DNA of 64,000 nucleotides, from the NCBI RefSeq assembly GCF_030247195.1, contig NC_080672.1, forward strand, positions 67,311,771-67,375,770. The letters run 5' to 3'. The notes under the pieces are model-generated. The model did no database searches. It had not been told where the DNA came from and was given only the letters and a program-made list of their open reading frames with translations. The stretch is from Topomyia yanbarensis. Its lineage: Eukaryota > Arthropoda > Insecta > Diptera > Culicidae. Shown piece by piece: positions 22,290 through 33,718 of this stretch (positions are counted from its first letter, which is position 1; every line of letters begins with the position of its first letter). The translations under genes and the position numbers were made by a program.

Positions 22290-22970
22290 TTAAAACGAAC
22301 GAAATAAAAAAATAAAATTAAAAGGTGTTTAAATTCATAAAATGAGAAGAATGATTAATGTAAATTATAAAATACACGAATCAAACTAAATCAAATAATA
22401 AACAAATCAAATGTAGCAAATGAATGAAGTAAATCAATTTAATGAATGCAGTAAATACAATGAATCAAATGAAAGAAATGGATCAAATAAATTAAATGAA
22501 TGGAATGAACAAAATGAATAAAATAAATAATAATTTAAATGAATAAATAATCAAATTAACAAAATGAACTCAATTAATAAAATGAATAAAAAGAAGCAAA
22601 TGAGCAGATTAAAATGCATTGATTGAAATGAAAAATTAAACGATGTTAAAAGGTTAAATTAATAGCAAATTAATAGAAAAAAATAAATTGTTCAAATAAA
22701 TTATTTGAATGAAATGAATAAAACTGAAAAAGTAGAGCATTGAAATGAAAAAAACTGAACAAAATATATGACTGGAAAAAATGAATAGAATGCATAGAAT
22801 GAAAACAGTAAATAAAATAAGTTAAATAAATGATATGAGTAAATTGCACGAAAAGAATAAACTGATCAAAGTGAATCCAAAGAATGAAACGAATAAAATA
22901 GATAAAAAGGCAGATGAACAATTTGCATAAAAAGATGCTGAATGAAATAATTAATTAAAATGCAATTATC
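22290..22970. repeat. A-rich cryptic repeat (AATGAATAAA words)
   Basis: About 680 bases made almost only of A, T and G, with words such as AAATGAATAAAATAAATAAT recurring at irregular spacing of roughly 10 bases and very little C. The hydrophobic minus-strand frame here follows from the composition. Confidence 0.75.
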
Positions 22971-23004
22971 ATATATTTAAAGTTAAAAAATATTTTTGAA
23001 TAAA

Positions 23005-24330
23005 GAAAATGAATAAATCGGATTGTACGAATTTGAGAACCATTGCATCAGAAAGATATGAAATGTTTTTGAAAATCCAATCGTCTGATAAATGGCTAAT
23101 TAATATTCAATGGACTTTCTGGGGCTTCCATCCTTTTTTGTTTTAGTCTTTTCGTCTTCATGCTTCTTTACTTGACGGCGTCATTTAAAGATTATCTAGT
23201 GTTTCTGCTTTATTGATGGACCGTAATTAGTTATCAGGAACCTAGAACGTTCAATTTGCGCTGGAATTCAAAGTTTACTTTTTGGTCACGTATTCCTGAA
23301 AAAAATTTTTTTTGACAGAATAGAATATGCTGGTCCAGTATTTTAACATGCAATTGAATATAGCAAAGTGAGACAAGGTCACATGTGCTTTCAATCTCCT
23401 TGAACAGAGAGCGACAGAGAGCTTTGCTTTGAAATAAATAGTGCGAAGTGGTATGTGGTATAATTGCATATTGTTTCGTTCGGAATTCTCGTTCAGGAAA
23501 TATGGATAAATAAGTCGTATGCAAACCAATACTATGAAAGAGAAATGGATGGCAAAAATGTAGTCAGATCAACTATTTATCCAATGCATAAACTCTGATT
23601 GCAATCCTCGCTAATTTACTTGTACAACATGGAAAACTCGAGCGAAACGTGTGCTGAATTATCCAATGCCTCTCTCTTAATTGTAGGATATGGACGACGA
23701 TAAGTTAGAAGACACATTGTACTTGCATCCCCCATCGAGAGTCCCTTGTGAGACTTCTTTTCCCGGATCCAATTTGTGGACAGTTTTGGTGATTGATCCG
23801 TTATTTTTCATGAAAGCTCATACCAGTACAACGAATGTGCATTTCCAATAATATCGTCGCATAAAAGGTGTCCTTAGTTTTCAAATGACATATTTGAGAA
23901 TATGTTTCATTCGAAATTCAATAGAGATACGAAGAGTTTAAATATCGAACGTGGAATGTCTCTTTTGAAAATTGTCATCGTCAAACATTTATATTACCCA
24001 GTTTGGCCAAATGTTTTTTTTTCTCAGATAGCCATGAATTTCCTTAATTATAGTGTATATACAGGCTTTGAATAGAACTGAATTAAATTTGAGTTTATGT
24101 AGTTTTCGATGGTCACCTGTCTACCCATAGTGCAACGTTTCGCAGGGATACATCTTTCATCTTGAGGATGCGAACATTTGAAAATAGTTATAGTTTTCCC
24201 ATAATGCAAATATTTTGCAAATTTTTTCAGGACTACAAATATTGTTTTTGCCATGTAGGATGTATTAATAAACTTGTTTCCGCGAGTGGGGCAACAGCAG
24301 ACAAACAATAGTTTTGTATTCTCAAACCTT
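23005..24330. repeat. Long dispersed repeat, copy 1 (paralogue at 44.2 kb)
   Basis: Collinear with 44,190-45,230. Shared stretches include TTGTACGAATTTGAGA, ATGGCTAATTAATATT, GAGAGCGACAGAGAG, TATTACCCAGTT and CATAGTGCAACGTTTCG. The repeat appears to continue at about 25,170, so about 840 bases have been inserted at 24,330-25,170 here or lost in the other copy. No protein is recognised. Confidence 0.75.
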
Positions 24331-25169
24331 CACAATTACATCGCACACATAATCAGATTATCGGAAGATTTGATCACACAACTTAGAAATGGATGAAGAA
24401 ACAGCAAGATTGATGTGAATCGTGACAGTTGCCACGAACACGAAGGGAGAGAGTGAGAATGGGATAGATATGGGAGGCGAGCAATAGCAAATGATGGTTA
24501 ATGCCGTGACCTTATTTTTATAGTTATATTATACGTTATATTGATTCCTTACATCCTTATTATAAATAATGTAAGTAGTACTTTTTGCGCCATAACCAGT
24601 ATAAATAACCTAAATCTTGCTAAAGAGCTAAATTTTCGCTTGAGTTTTGGGATTTAAAAATACAGTTGCTTTTGGTGATGGCACGAGTTTTATTTCACTA
24701 CTAGGTGAATTACTTCATGATGTATGTATTAATATACCATCAACATTTACCTCACGATTGAACGCAACGCCTAATCCAAGGGATAAATACATGAACTCTA
24801 GAAAAAAAAATTCACTATGAACACATTATTTTGTCTTTGAAATGAACTTACATATTAATTTTTGATAATAGGTCAATTCACAATTTGTATTCAATATCGA
24901 ATTCCTTGAATCACGTAGATGTGTTTTCATACCCCGATATTCAAAATCGGTTTAGTTTTGCCTCTAAAATACCAGTAAAGCAATACTGTGGATAAAAAGA
25001 TCTCCTTTTTAATTAGTGAAAAATGGTTAGCGGGGAATATAAATACAAAATGTTTAATATCTCTACCGCTCGTGAACGTATTTTGTCAGTCTATAGCTCG
25101 TTAGAAAGGAAGTTAGAAAGTCGTTTTTACAAGATTTCTATCCATGTGCAGTTTGTGGGATTGCTTTTT
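24331..25169. other. Segment interrupting the long repeat
   Basis: Present here but absent between the two matching parts in the 44-45 kb copy. AT-rich and without coding signal. I could not define clean ends or a target duplication. Confidence 0.4.
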
Positions 25170-25600
25170 TCGAAGGTTATTTCATAAAAACCTACCGTGT
25201 TTTGACAAAATCACCTACATCTCAGAAAGCAAAAAAACATATCGAAAAACAAAAATAATATTGTCAAATGGTAACGTTAGGCCTTTTATTTGAAACTAGT
25301 TTCATTAAGATCGGTTCAGCCATTTCTGAAATAATTACATGACATTTTGTACATATATACAGACACATACATACATTGTCTCAATTTGTCGAGCTGAATC
25401 GATTGGTATATGAGACTCGGCCCTCCGGGCCTCGGAATTTTTTTTCAAAGTTTGAGCGAATCCTATACATTTCTTTTGTAAGAAATGTAAAACGGTTTAA
25501 TTTAAATAATTCATCTTTTAACCTCCCGAAAGAAAACATTTTTCATTGGAGGGATGAACTATAAAATCTACAAATTCATGGTATCCACTGTATTTAGTGA
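25170..25600 (-). repeat. Microsatellite-bearing repeat end with terminal hairpin
   Basis: Contains TTCATTAAGATCGGTTCAGC, an ACATACAT run (about 25,350-25,378), the block GGTATATGAGACTCGGCCCT and the hairpin ACATTTCTT-TTGT-AAGAAATGT at about 25,474-25,495. The same modules are at 45.25-45.44, 47.48-47.65 and, in the other orientation, at 56.74-57.4 and 57.96 kb. From 25,505 it also matches 52,500-52,600. Confidence 0.7.
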
Positions 25601-26502
25601 AAAATGGCTAAAAATCGATCCCAAAGTCTGAAATCGCACCATTACCTAACCTTAAACAGAACTACAGACACTTTATGCGCAGACTAGTGACGTGTCAAAA
25701 ATTGCAGCCAAACGGACTGTCAAAAAGTGCAGCCAAACGAGCATGAAGGTTTTGAAAAGGAAAGCTTATGGGAGCTTCTGTGATGCCAGTTTACATTCAT
25801 GGTTGCTAGTTTTACTGTTTTTGTCTTCGCAAACAGTGTCTATAGACAGAACGTATCCACGGGCGCCATTTTGTTTTTTGTCTTGAAATTTTTTTTAAAT
25901 GAAGTAAAAATATAGTCTCTATGTATCCTGCTTCCTTTTTTTTTTTTTTTTCGTTGGCCCACAAAAAATTCCAAATTTTGCTTACTTTATGGTCATTTGA
26001 ATGAGAACCTCCCCTTAAAGTCGGATCAGTATTCAGGTAACATTTTCGCCACTACTAATAGCTGCTGGACCACGCTTCGTTGAAAACAGGCTCGATTTCC
26101 TTCTTGGAGAGCTCGATACCAGAATTTATAACAAGAGTGCAAAATATTCAAAGATAACATTGAGTTTCGCAAAACTGTAGCTCTGTGCCATACACCACGT
26201 TATAATACACCATTTGTATTGGCGTTCATAGTTGTAAAGATATTTATCAATGCCATTCAGGTAGGAATTGTAACAAAAGAGTTTAAATAAGAGCTTTGTG
26301 GGAAACAATATAACCGCCTCAAAAAGTTGCCGTATCACTATTAGAAAAGGTTTATAGTTTATAGGTTATAGTTTTTTTAGAACTAATGGTGAAGTTTATC
26401 CGAGATAACAACTGCTACAGAATCGTAAGCTCTCTTAATGGCTAAGAATACCGAAACAATTTGCTTTTTAGAGCGCACGCCGGATGATTTTTTTGTTAAA
26501 AA

Positions 26503-26655
26503 CAGCGCAAAATCGTTCGTAGCCTTGCCATTTGCGAAAGGCAAATGGAATTTTGACAACCACCCGTTTACCTTAACTAAATTGTCGAAGCACAGTAGAA
26601 TAGTATTGCAATCGGTCGTTACGAATTGTGGTCGAAAGCTGGTTATCCAAGTTTA
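26503..26655 (-). pseudogene. I-clade copy D, reverse transcriptase sliver
   Basis: On the minus strand this reads as a diverged piece of the copy-B reverse transcriptase gene. CGACCACAATTCGTAACGAC corresponds to copy B at about 16,127, and further on TTTCGCAAATGGCAAGGCTA and CGAACGATT correspond to about 16,253-16,280. A block in between is lost. About 150 bases remain with both ends missing, making it the most decayed member of the family in the window. Confidence 0.7.
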
Positions 26656-26714
26656 TGAATAACAATAAATGTTTCATTTCTCCAGTCGCTAGCTTAATCC
26701 GTTAACTAAGTTAG

Positions 26715-26885
26715 TTTCGGATTCTGATGAGACGAAGTCGAAACGCCAGTTCCATAACTAATTTGGTTATAGGTTTTGTGCTCTTCACGTGCAAAGACAT
26801 TTTTCGGTTTAAAACAATTTTCTCCTTAAAATAATTTTTACCAAATTGTTCTCCACTAAGGAGGAATATAGCATAGTTCAAATGT
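26715..26885. repeat. Foldback-family repeat FB-B
   Basis: Carries the family words GATGAGACGAAGTCGAAACG, CCATAACTAATTTGGTTATA and GGTTTTGTGCTCTTCACGTG, ending with an internal inverted pair TTTTCTCC...GGAGGAATATAGCATAG. Other copies are at 28.1, 39.1, 40.8 and (tail only) 46.6 kb. Confidence 0.7.
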
Positions 26886-27330
26886 GTTGGGTGGCAGCTG
26901 CGGTTGTGTGTGATCTCGCTCATTGGGCCAGAATCGGGGCCGGGTTGCAATCCTGCCTCTAGGGCACAGACTACCAGACATAACACTGTGAGGGAATTAC
27001 CTAAAAAAACATCGATCCGACATTTTTCCCAGAACACTAGCTCCACCTTTTATTCACGGTCCCAAAACACTCATTTACTGGTGGGTTACCCCTCAGGTTT
27101 GGGAGCAATTTGTCACTAGTGGTCTATCCCCCATATGCTTCTTTATATGACAGTGGCGCCATAATTTCAAATGTAGCCACAGTCCCAACTACAAACATAT
27201 TTAAAATGACCGTTAAAGCGTGCGAAGCTTGGTATTTAGTGTTATGTCTGTTAGTCTGTGTCTAGGGTTCGAATCCTGCCTAGGAATCTAGGTTGATTTT
27301 TTTTCTTCGCATTATTGCTTTCGTTTAATT
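26886..27330 (+). mobile_element. tRNA-derived SINE remnant split by a P-like MITE
   Basis: Words shared with the SINE at 36.4-36.56 kb (opposite strand) are GGTTGTG...TGATCTCGCTCA and ATCCTGCCTCTA. After the MITE the B-box sequence GGTTCGAATCC recurs. The insertion lies just inside the 3' part of the tRNA-like region. Confidence 0.55.
26965..27260. mobile_element. 296-bp MITE, 7-bp target duplication (P-like)
   Basis: The inverted ends (CACAGACTACCAGACATAAC left, CACAGACTAACAGACATAAC right) are 23 bp with one mismatch. The flanking 7-bp repeat TCTAGGG is at 26,958-26,964 and 27,261-27,267. A second copy at 45,620-46,264 also has a 7-bp duplication (GTGGCAC). CA...TG ends and 7-8 bp duplications suggest the P superfamily, but there is no transposase to confirm it. 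Confidence 0.85.
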
Positions 27331-28120
27331 CACCATTTCGATCTATTTCCACCGAAACAATGTTATTATCTGGCACCATCTTCCGTTTTGTTGCACTGAA
27401 TTGTACACTGCCTTGAACTCCACAAACAGATGATGAGTTTGCTAGTTGTATTCTCGAAAATTGGTGTTTGTCTTGTTAGGAACAACTATTGACACCGAGA
27501 GCCATTACGTCTTTGGTTTTGTCCGTATCCGTGTAAAATGCGCAACATTGAAAATCCATCGCCGTTAAATTTTCAATTGTTTACAACGCACTACAAAATA
27601 AATTTCATTGAGATTTTTCGAATTTCGAGGAAGAAAATTATTTCGCTCAAGCACTATTTCAATCTTTTCTAATTAGAGTAATCTGTTGAATTCTTCGGGT
27701 CGGGTCGCAGTAGCATTCCCCATTTGTTTTCATGAGAGAAACCTCACGTTGTACATTCTAGAAATTCCTGTTGCTCCAAATGAGAAAATATCTATACAAA
27801 CTGTTTTATTTGAAATGTGCTATATTGAATACCAGTCAAATATTGCTGAAATTAGTTATGGAATTTGCGTTTCGACTTTATCTCATCTGAATCCGACACT
27901 AACTTGGCTGGACTAAGCACACAGTTTAGACACATCTAACGGACATCATTTACTTTATTTGCATTAAACCAACAAATTATATTCATGATTCATATGAAGC
28001 AGACGCTTTAAATTATCGAAGCGTTGGATAACACAAACACACACCGTTTGTGCCGTATTACATGGCTGAAATAGTCGAAAATCCGCTGACAAATACACTA
28101 GCACAGTCGACAGGCGTAAA
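27331..28120. other. Intergenic DNA with an FB-B fragment
   Basis: AT-rich and non-coding. A partial FB-B arm (AATTAGTTATGGAATTTGCG...GAATCCGACACTAACTT) lies at about 27,850-27,905. Confidence 0.5.
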
Positions 28121-28125
28121 TTTTA

Positions 28126-28420
28126 AAATTAGTTATGGAATTTGCGTGTCGATTTCATCTCATCAGAATCCGATACTAACTTAGTGCCAGGACCCGGATT
28201 GACGCTAGCTCTGAAAACGAAGACCCCTAATCAACCCCGCTAGTTTAGTCCTGGCACTAAGATAGAGTCGAATTCTGATGAGGCGAAGTCGAAATGAAAA
28301 TTTCATAACCAATTTAGTTATAGGTTTTGTGGCTTTACCCAATTTTCACCTCAGTGGTGAATAATTGGTTTCTATCTAAATTTTTCACCTGGGAGAAAAA
28401 TATATAATAGTGACTTTAAA
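28126..28420. repeat. FB-B copy with long hairpin
   Basis: Inverted arms 28,126-28,193 and 28,248-28,320 pair over about 68 bases, from AATTAGTTATGGAATTT through the GATGAGGCGAAGTCGAAA family word to GTGCCAGGAC/GTCCTGGCAC. The loop is about 54 bases. The family tail (CACCTCAGTGGTGA...) follows. Confidence 0.8.
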
Positions 28421-29620
28421 AATAGCTTTGGAAGAAGTTACCAATTGAATTGACAATTAAAAGGTTCATGAATCACGGAATAGAACTGATCTTAACGATT
28501 TCAAATATGCCAAGGTATGAAACTAAAATTAAGGACTTTTGTAGTAAATGAAGGCTTTCCAAATTAGTCGAAGTTAAGAACAGGCCCTTTATAATAAGAA
28601 CAGCAGTAACCCTAAACCAGTAGTTTTCAACCTTTATCGTTCCATATACCCCTCTCCGAATATTCATCCCCATGATGTACCCCTTTCTAAAACTGCTTAG
28701 CAGCATTACCCCGTCAGAAAAAAGGATGATAAGCCTAATTTTCCAAGTAGAAACCTGTTCCTGAACACTCTCAGTAAGCATCTCAATTCCTGATATACTG
28801 AAACAATATATAAGAACACATATCCGACGGGAATGTTAGGATATCAAGTTGGAATTAACCCTGCATAATACAATAGCTAAATTTACCCCTGGGGTTGAAT
28901 TCTCTTCCGGTTGAAAACCACTGCCCTAAACTGTTACTGAATCATTCATCGTAAAATGAAAAAAAGCCATTCCAAGTGAGTTGCGGTCGTATTTCCGTAT
29001 CTATTCTCACCATGCTCTTGCTACACTGAATGTTGGCTCTAGAAATAGCACGGGTTTTTGTGCAAGGTCCTTCGGAAGTTTACTAATAAGCAATATTTGC
29101 TGTACCGATACCTATGTCTATTCATAAATAACAGCAACACAAATAGCCGCGTATGATTAGGCTGATAACAAACTCTGCTAATAAAACAACAATGGAACGG
29201 TATTACGATATAGGGTTAGGAATATGAAAATTGTCGAATAACATTTTGATTTTAATCTCATAGTATATAATTGACTTATCCATGTGCAGTTGTGTTAGTG
29301 CGAGATTGAGGTTAAATCGGGTGGAATTTTTGCCAAATGAGGTTAAATCAGATGGCGAATTCTAAACATCGCGTTATATGTATGTTGTCTATACACATTG
29401 CAACTGTGTTGATATCCTAGACGTCAAATAAGTCAATGCTCAAAATGAATTCAACTGAAGCTTGTTGCTTTATGACATAAAGCACCCTAATCTAGATGAA
29501 TTTGCTTTCCAAACCGAACGATTGCTTTTGACAAAATAGTATAAACTACCAGTACCACATCTTCGTCGAACCCGACTTTACCCATCTCCACGTGAAAACC
29601 GTTTGAAAAATAAACACTTC
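28421..29620. other. Intergenic DNA, no gene seen
   Basis: AT-rich. The minus-strand 102-codon frame has no recognisable similarity. Confidence 0.5.
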
Positions 29621-29639
29621 TATGCGATTGCATTCCTTC

Positions 29640-30160
29640 TTCAAATTTGACAATTTTTCCACGCAACAGCGCGCAACATTGAGCAAGGTCGTGGAAAAGT
29701 GTTACGAAAGCGTGCTGGGGAGCTGCTGTGTGTTCGGTGTATAGCTGTCAGCTGTGTGTGAAAAGGAGCGGAAAGCAGCAGGATCTGATTGTGGTGTAAA
29801 GTAGTGACTGAATATTCAACAAATCCCACCGATAGGCCACCGAAAAATCATCCCGTTGAACGGACGAATCCATGGTTTTGGTGCACAAGTGATTTCAAAG
29901 AGTAAGCCTGAGAAACAATGCTGTAAACTGTAAAAAAAAAAATGAATTTCCCTACAGTGATGCAAAGCGAGACGTCTTCGTTCGATTGACGTTTGCGCGT
30001 TTTCATGTGCGTTACTAAACAGAGAAAGAGAAGAGTGACGAATCGCGTGTTACACACTCGAAGCGCAAACATAGTGGATGTTAGGTTAAATAGTGTACCC
30101 TTTTTAGCGAGTATATTGACGTAGAAATGAGATGCATCGCAAGTTTGTGTGAAAATCTAG
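29640..30160 (+). other. GC-richer stretch, possible untranslated exon or promoter
   Basis: Composition rises sharply compared with the surroundings. CAGCTG E-box motifs lie at about 29,745, and a possible splice donor CTAG|GTAATT near 30,158 follows. Non-repetitive within the window. It could be upstream untranslated sequence of a host gene, but I see no decisive element. Confidence 0.25.
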
Positions 30161-32600
30161 GTAATTATTATGCAACGTGCTTTTCCAGCTTCTTTACTGT
30201 GACAAATTAAAACAATGCATTGATAGGTAGAGTCAAAGGACATTCGAATCTACCCGGTCTATACCTATAATTTCTACACCGATAAAAAATCACGCTATAA
30301 AACCAAAGGAAATTTAACATCATTTTCAAGTGACATTCATGTGAAAAACATAGTGCATATCCACATGTAAAACAATTGATTTCGCCGATTCTTCTACCCA
30401 TTAAATCTATAGGTAAAACTAATTGATATTCACGTGTGTGGGTGTTCAAACACCCCCCCCCCCCCATGAGCGTTTTGAATTACTTTTAAAAAATTATTAT
30501 TTTCCTGTCCAGGAAAAAAATATACTGCAAACCGTTTGGGCACATAAAATGTCATTTGAGTTCGGTCACTCTAGAAACAAGTCAATGAAGAAACCAAGTA
30601 CGAAGCTTTAAGAGTGGCTGGAAAGGGATGTATGTCAAGTTAGAAAGTTTCTCTGAAGGATCGGTTAACGTTTCGACAAGCTCCGATATTAGCAAAAGTA
30701 GTGAGTAGACAGTAGATGTCGGTCAGCGGGCAAGCAATGGCAGTTAAGGAGGAAAAACACGAAGTTGGAGAAAATCGGCATATCGTTGTCTAGAGAAATT
30801 TTACAGCCGATGTTTATTCCGTTAGAGTGGCAGCGAAATGGATCGCGAAAATGGGCATCGGTATAGGGTGAAATACTTCCGCCAAGAAGTCTCAGCACCA
30901 GCTAGCAGATAAATAGGAACGACTAGCACCAAGAAGGATAAGAAACCCGGCGAAGGTAGTTGTAAACAGATGTAAATCCTTATGGTCGACACCCCCGGAT
31001 CGGTTCATATACCAACAGGGTACAATATTTGCAGCAGACCTGAGCAGGTGAGATATATCGCGAAGGTTTGACAGCGAGTAAGGAAAAGTAGTTATGGATA
31101 AAAGCATGACGATTAACACAAAACAAAATAAGCAAGAACACAATCCTTACTAAAGCAGTACTTAACGGTTGCCCCGGATGGATGAGGATTACGGGATACA
31201 AGAGGTTCAAGTTTAGTCGGTTGGCTTAACTACTACAAACCAATCCGAATCCACCACGAGCCAGCAGGTAACGCACAGTGGTCGGAAATTCCAAAAACGT
31301 CACTAGAGACCAAACCGTTGAAAATATTTACAGGGTATCTTTGTAGGAATTGTTTCTAAGAATATTCCCCACAATCTGATTAAAATTAAATTGAGGCTTA
31401 GTATGATTGAACTAGAAAAAATAACTTTATATACTGACGAGGTAGAAAGTTGGTGTGTTCGACAAAGTTTTAGGAATGCGCACAATGAAGAATTTTGTTG
31501 AACAACTTGAGCTTGTAGGACTTAATGTTATCGATTTATAAAGCGTTTTCTAAGGCAAACCCCTTAAATTTAGCTTTTTAATATAGCTTTTTCCCTGTGA
31601 CTTTTCGTGCAAACGATGTTCCAGACAAATGGTGAGGTATTAAAACCACACAATATTGTTGAAGACTGCATGTAAAAATATTGTTGAACACTGCATATAA
31701 AATTTTTACCTGAAATCGGCGGCGCGGCGCACACCTCTTGTAAAAAAAACTCATTCGTTTTAGAGTTGTTGAAGAATTTTAAATTTTTTTACACTTTTAC
31801 AGAAATCTGCGCACCAAGAACCAATGTTATTTGCATTTAAAAATTGGGAAAATTTATTAGCAGAAATTTTTGAAACGTACGCCCCAGTATTGAAACTATA
31901 GAAGTATTATACTTAAAAAAAAACTATTGACAAACGAAGGAAATGCTAGAAAAAATCGACTGACTGTACCTGGCATAATACTGTCTATTCGAATTATTGA
32001 TCAAAGCTTTCAAGTTGCAAAAGTTTACATTGCAACCTCGTATTGAGCTACCGCGGTGAAACCTCACGCTTTATTTGTACCTGCCAGCGATAAAATTGTC
32101 AAAGTTCACCTGATGGAATTGCGAACGAACCCGAATATGATTACTTTTCATTTCTTACATCTCTCCTTCGGCATAGAAGCTCTCACCTCTCTCGCTTTCG
32201 TATTAACCCGATTGCTACCTGTATGTAGCATGATTAGTGCGGTGGTCATTCCTTGACCAGTTCCACAAGCTCATATTGCAGATAACCGGTAAGTCAGGCA
32301 ACGCGAGAGGCAGCGCGCGCGCCTCGCCTTCCCTAACAACTGCGAATTAAGGTGACCCCGCTTGTAACCAATTCGGTTCCCGCGGTTCTTCCCGAGGTCA
32401 CCCCGTAACAGTAAGTCAAACGGCGGCATTGCATCCGCCGAGTACATATTTGAACAACCTCGTGTACGAAGACGCCGCTGCCACCGTCGTTGTTAGGTAC
32501 CGACATTATCGAAAAACAGAACGCTACCAAGGAAACGAAAAGCTCGAGTAATCGAGGAATTTGTTGAAGCTGAGACAAAAGTAGATGTGTCTCATCAAGC
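30161..32600. other. Intergenic DNA, no gene seen
   Basis: Mixed composition with a poly-C run at about 30,453-30,467 and a CGGCGGCGCGGCGC patch near 31,720. Frames are short and unrecognised. From 32,280 GC content rises towards the promoter described next. Confidence 0.45.
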
Positions 32601-32620
32601 TGGGATTTGAGTTTCTACTA

Positions 32621-32655
32621 TATAAAATGCGCGCTTGGCCACCGATGAGCAGTAA
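32621..32655 (+). promoter_or_regulatory. Candidate TATA-box core promoter
   Basis: TATAAAA at 32,621-32,627 is followed by an initiator-like GCAGTAAG whose A is at 32,651, exactly 30 bases from the first T of the box, the canonical metazoan spacing. The upstream 300 bases are GC-rich and unique in the window. Confidence 0.6.
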
Positions 32656-32803
32656 GCAGCATACGGTGCTTTCAAACCGATTTCGGGAGTTATCGAGCAT
32701 TGGAAAAAAAGGAGACTGCTAGTCTGTGCGGTTGGTGCGTTCTTGGCTATTTTCCGGTAGTGTTTGAGGAAGTGCGGCTGACCTCTACTGGCTAGTGATT
32801 CTG
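32651..32803 (+). other. Candidate non-coding first exon
   Basis: From the predicted start to a strong splice donor CTG|GTGAGT (intron begins at 32,804), the 153 bases contain no ATG at all, as expected of a leader exon. The gene it would belong to is not visible. Coding exons would lie downstream, possibly outside the window after a long intron. Confidence 0.5.
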
Positions 32804-33718
32804 GTGAGTGGTGGTGAGTCTGATTCACGCGGGTTATTCTCGCATTACCGTCGGCAGTGGTTTTGTAGTGTGGTGTGGGTACTGCGTGTCAACCAGCTGA
32901 TAACCGGCTTGTGCGTTGCGCGTGTGTTGTGGGGAGCGTTATCGCGACTTGCTGCTACTAGAAAGAAACTTGCAGAAATGACTGCATGTGTGTGTGCGTG
33001 GTTGTTTGCATTCTTGGCCTTTGCGGACAAGTCAGCTGTGCATGAAGTGATCTCATTTTGGTGAAACTTAATCGCTAGGTTGAATGGCAATTTAATGGCA
33101 ATACCGTTTGGCGGCGAATGACCTTTGAAGCTGCCAATTAACATATGATAATAATTATAATAAAAGTTAAAGATCCGCAACTATGTTTACAAAAATCTGT
33201 AGGGGAAAGTACCACGCTTCTTTTCATTCCATTGCACAGTGGTAAAGATTGCAAATTTTTCAAACATTTTTGTGAGCCGTTTCTTTTCGTTTCAACAACA
33301 GTTAGAGATCAAAGAATTAACTTTTCAATCGTTCCAGATAAAGCAAGCTGTCATACTTCTTATTTCATAAAAAATAAAATCAAGGCTTATGGTGTTCCTT
33401 AGAAAATGCTTTTATTCTCATAACTTTTCCTGTATTGCTTTAAATCTGCAGTAATATGCCAAATTTAAGATGGTTTTAATGCAAATAATTAGTTTCAAGC
33501 CACAACTGTTGTCGTTGAAAAGCTATGAGTACTTTTTCGTAAAAAATTTTGAATTTTGGGTTTTTTGAATTGTGATGTCACTGATTGTAGCCAACGAAAG
33601 GTAATTATTTTTCGACTGCATATTAGGTCATGATTCTAGGTATAATTTAGAGAAAATTGCGATGACATTTTTTTCTAAATTCTAAAAAGTGTATAAAAAA
33701 TAGTGTTTTATAGTTTTT
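32804..33718. other. Possible intron start and AT-rich DNA
   Basis: No coding signal. From about 33.1 kb AT-rich and repeat-like. Confidence 0.4.
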
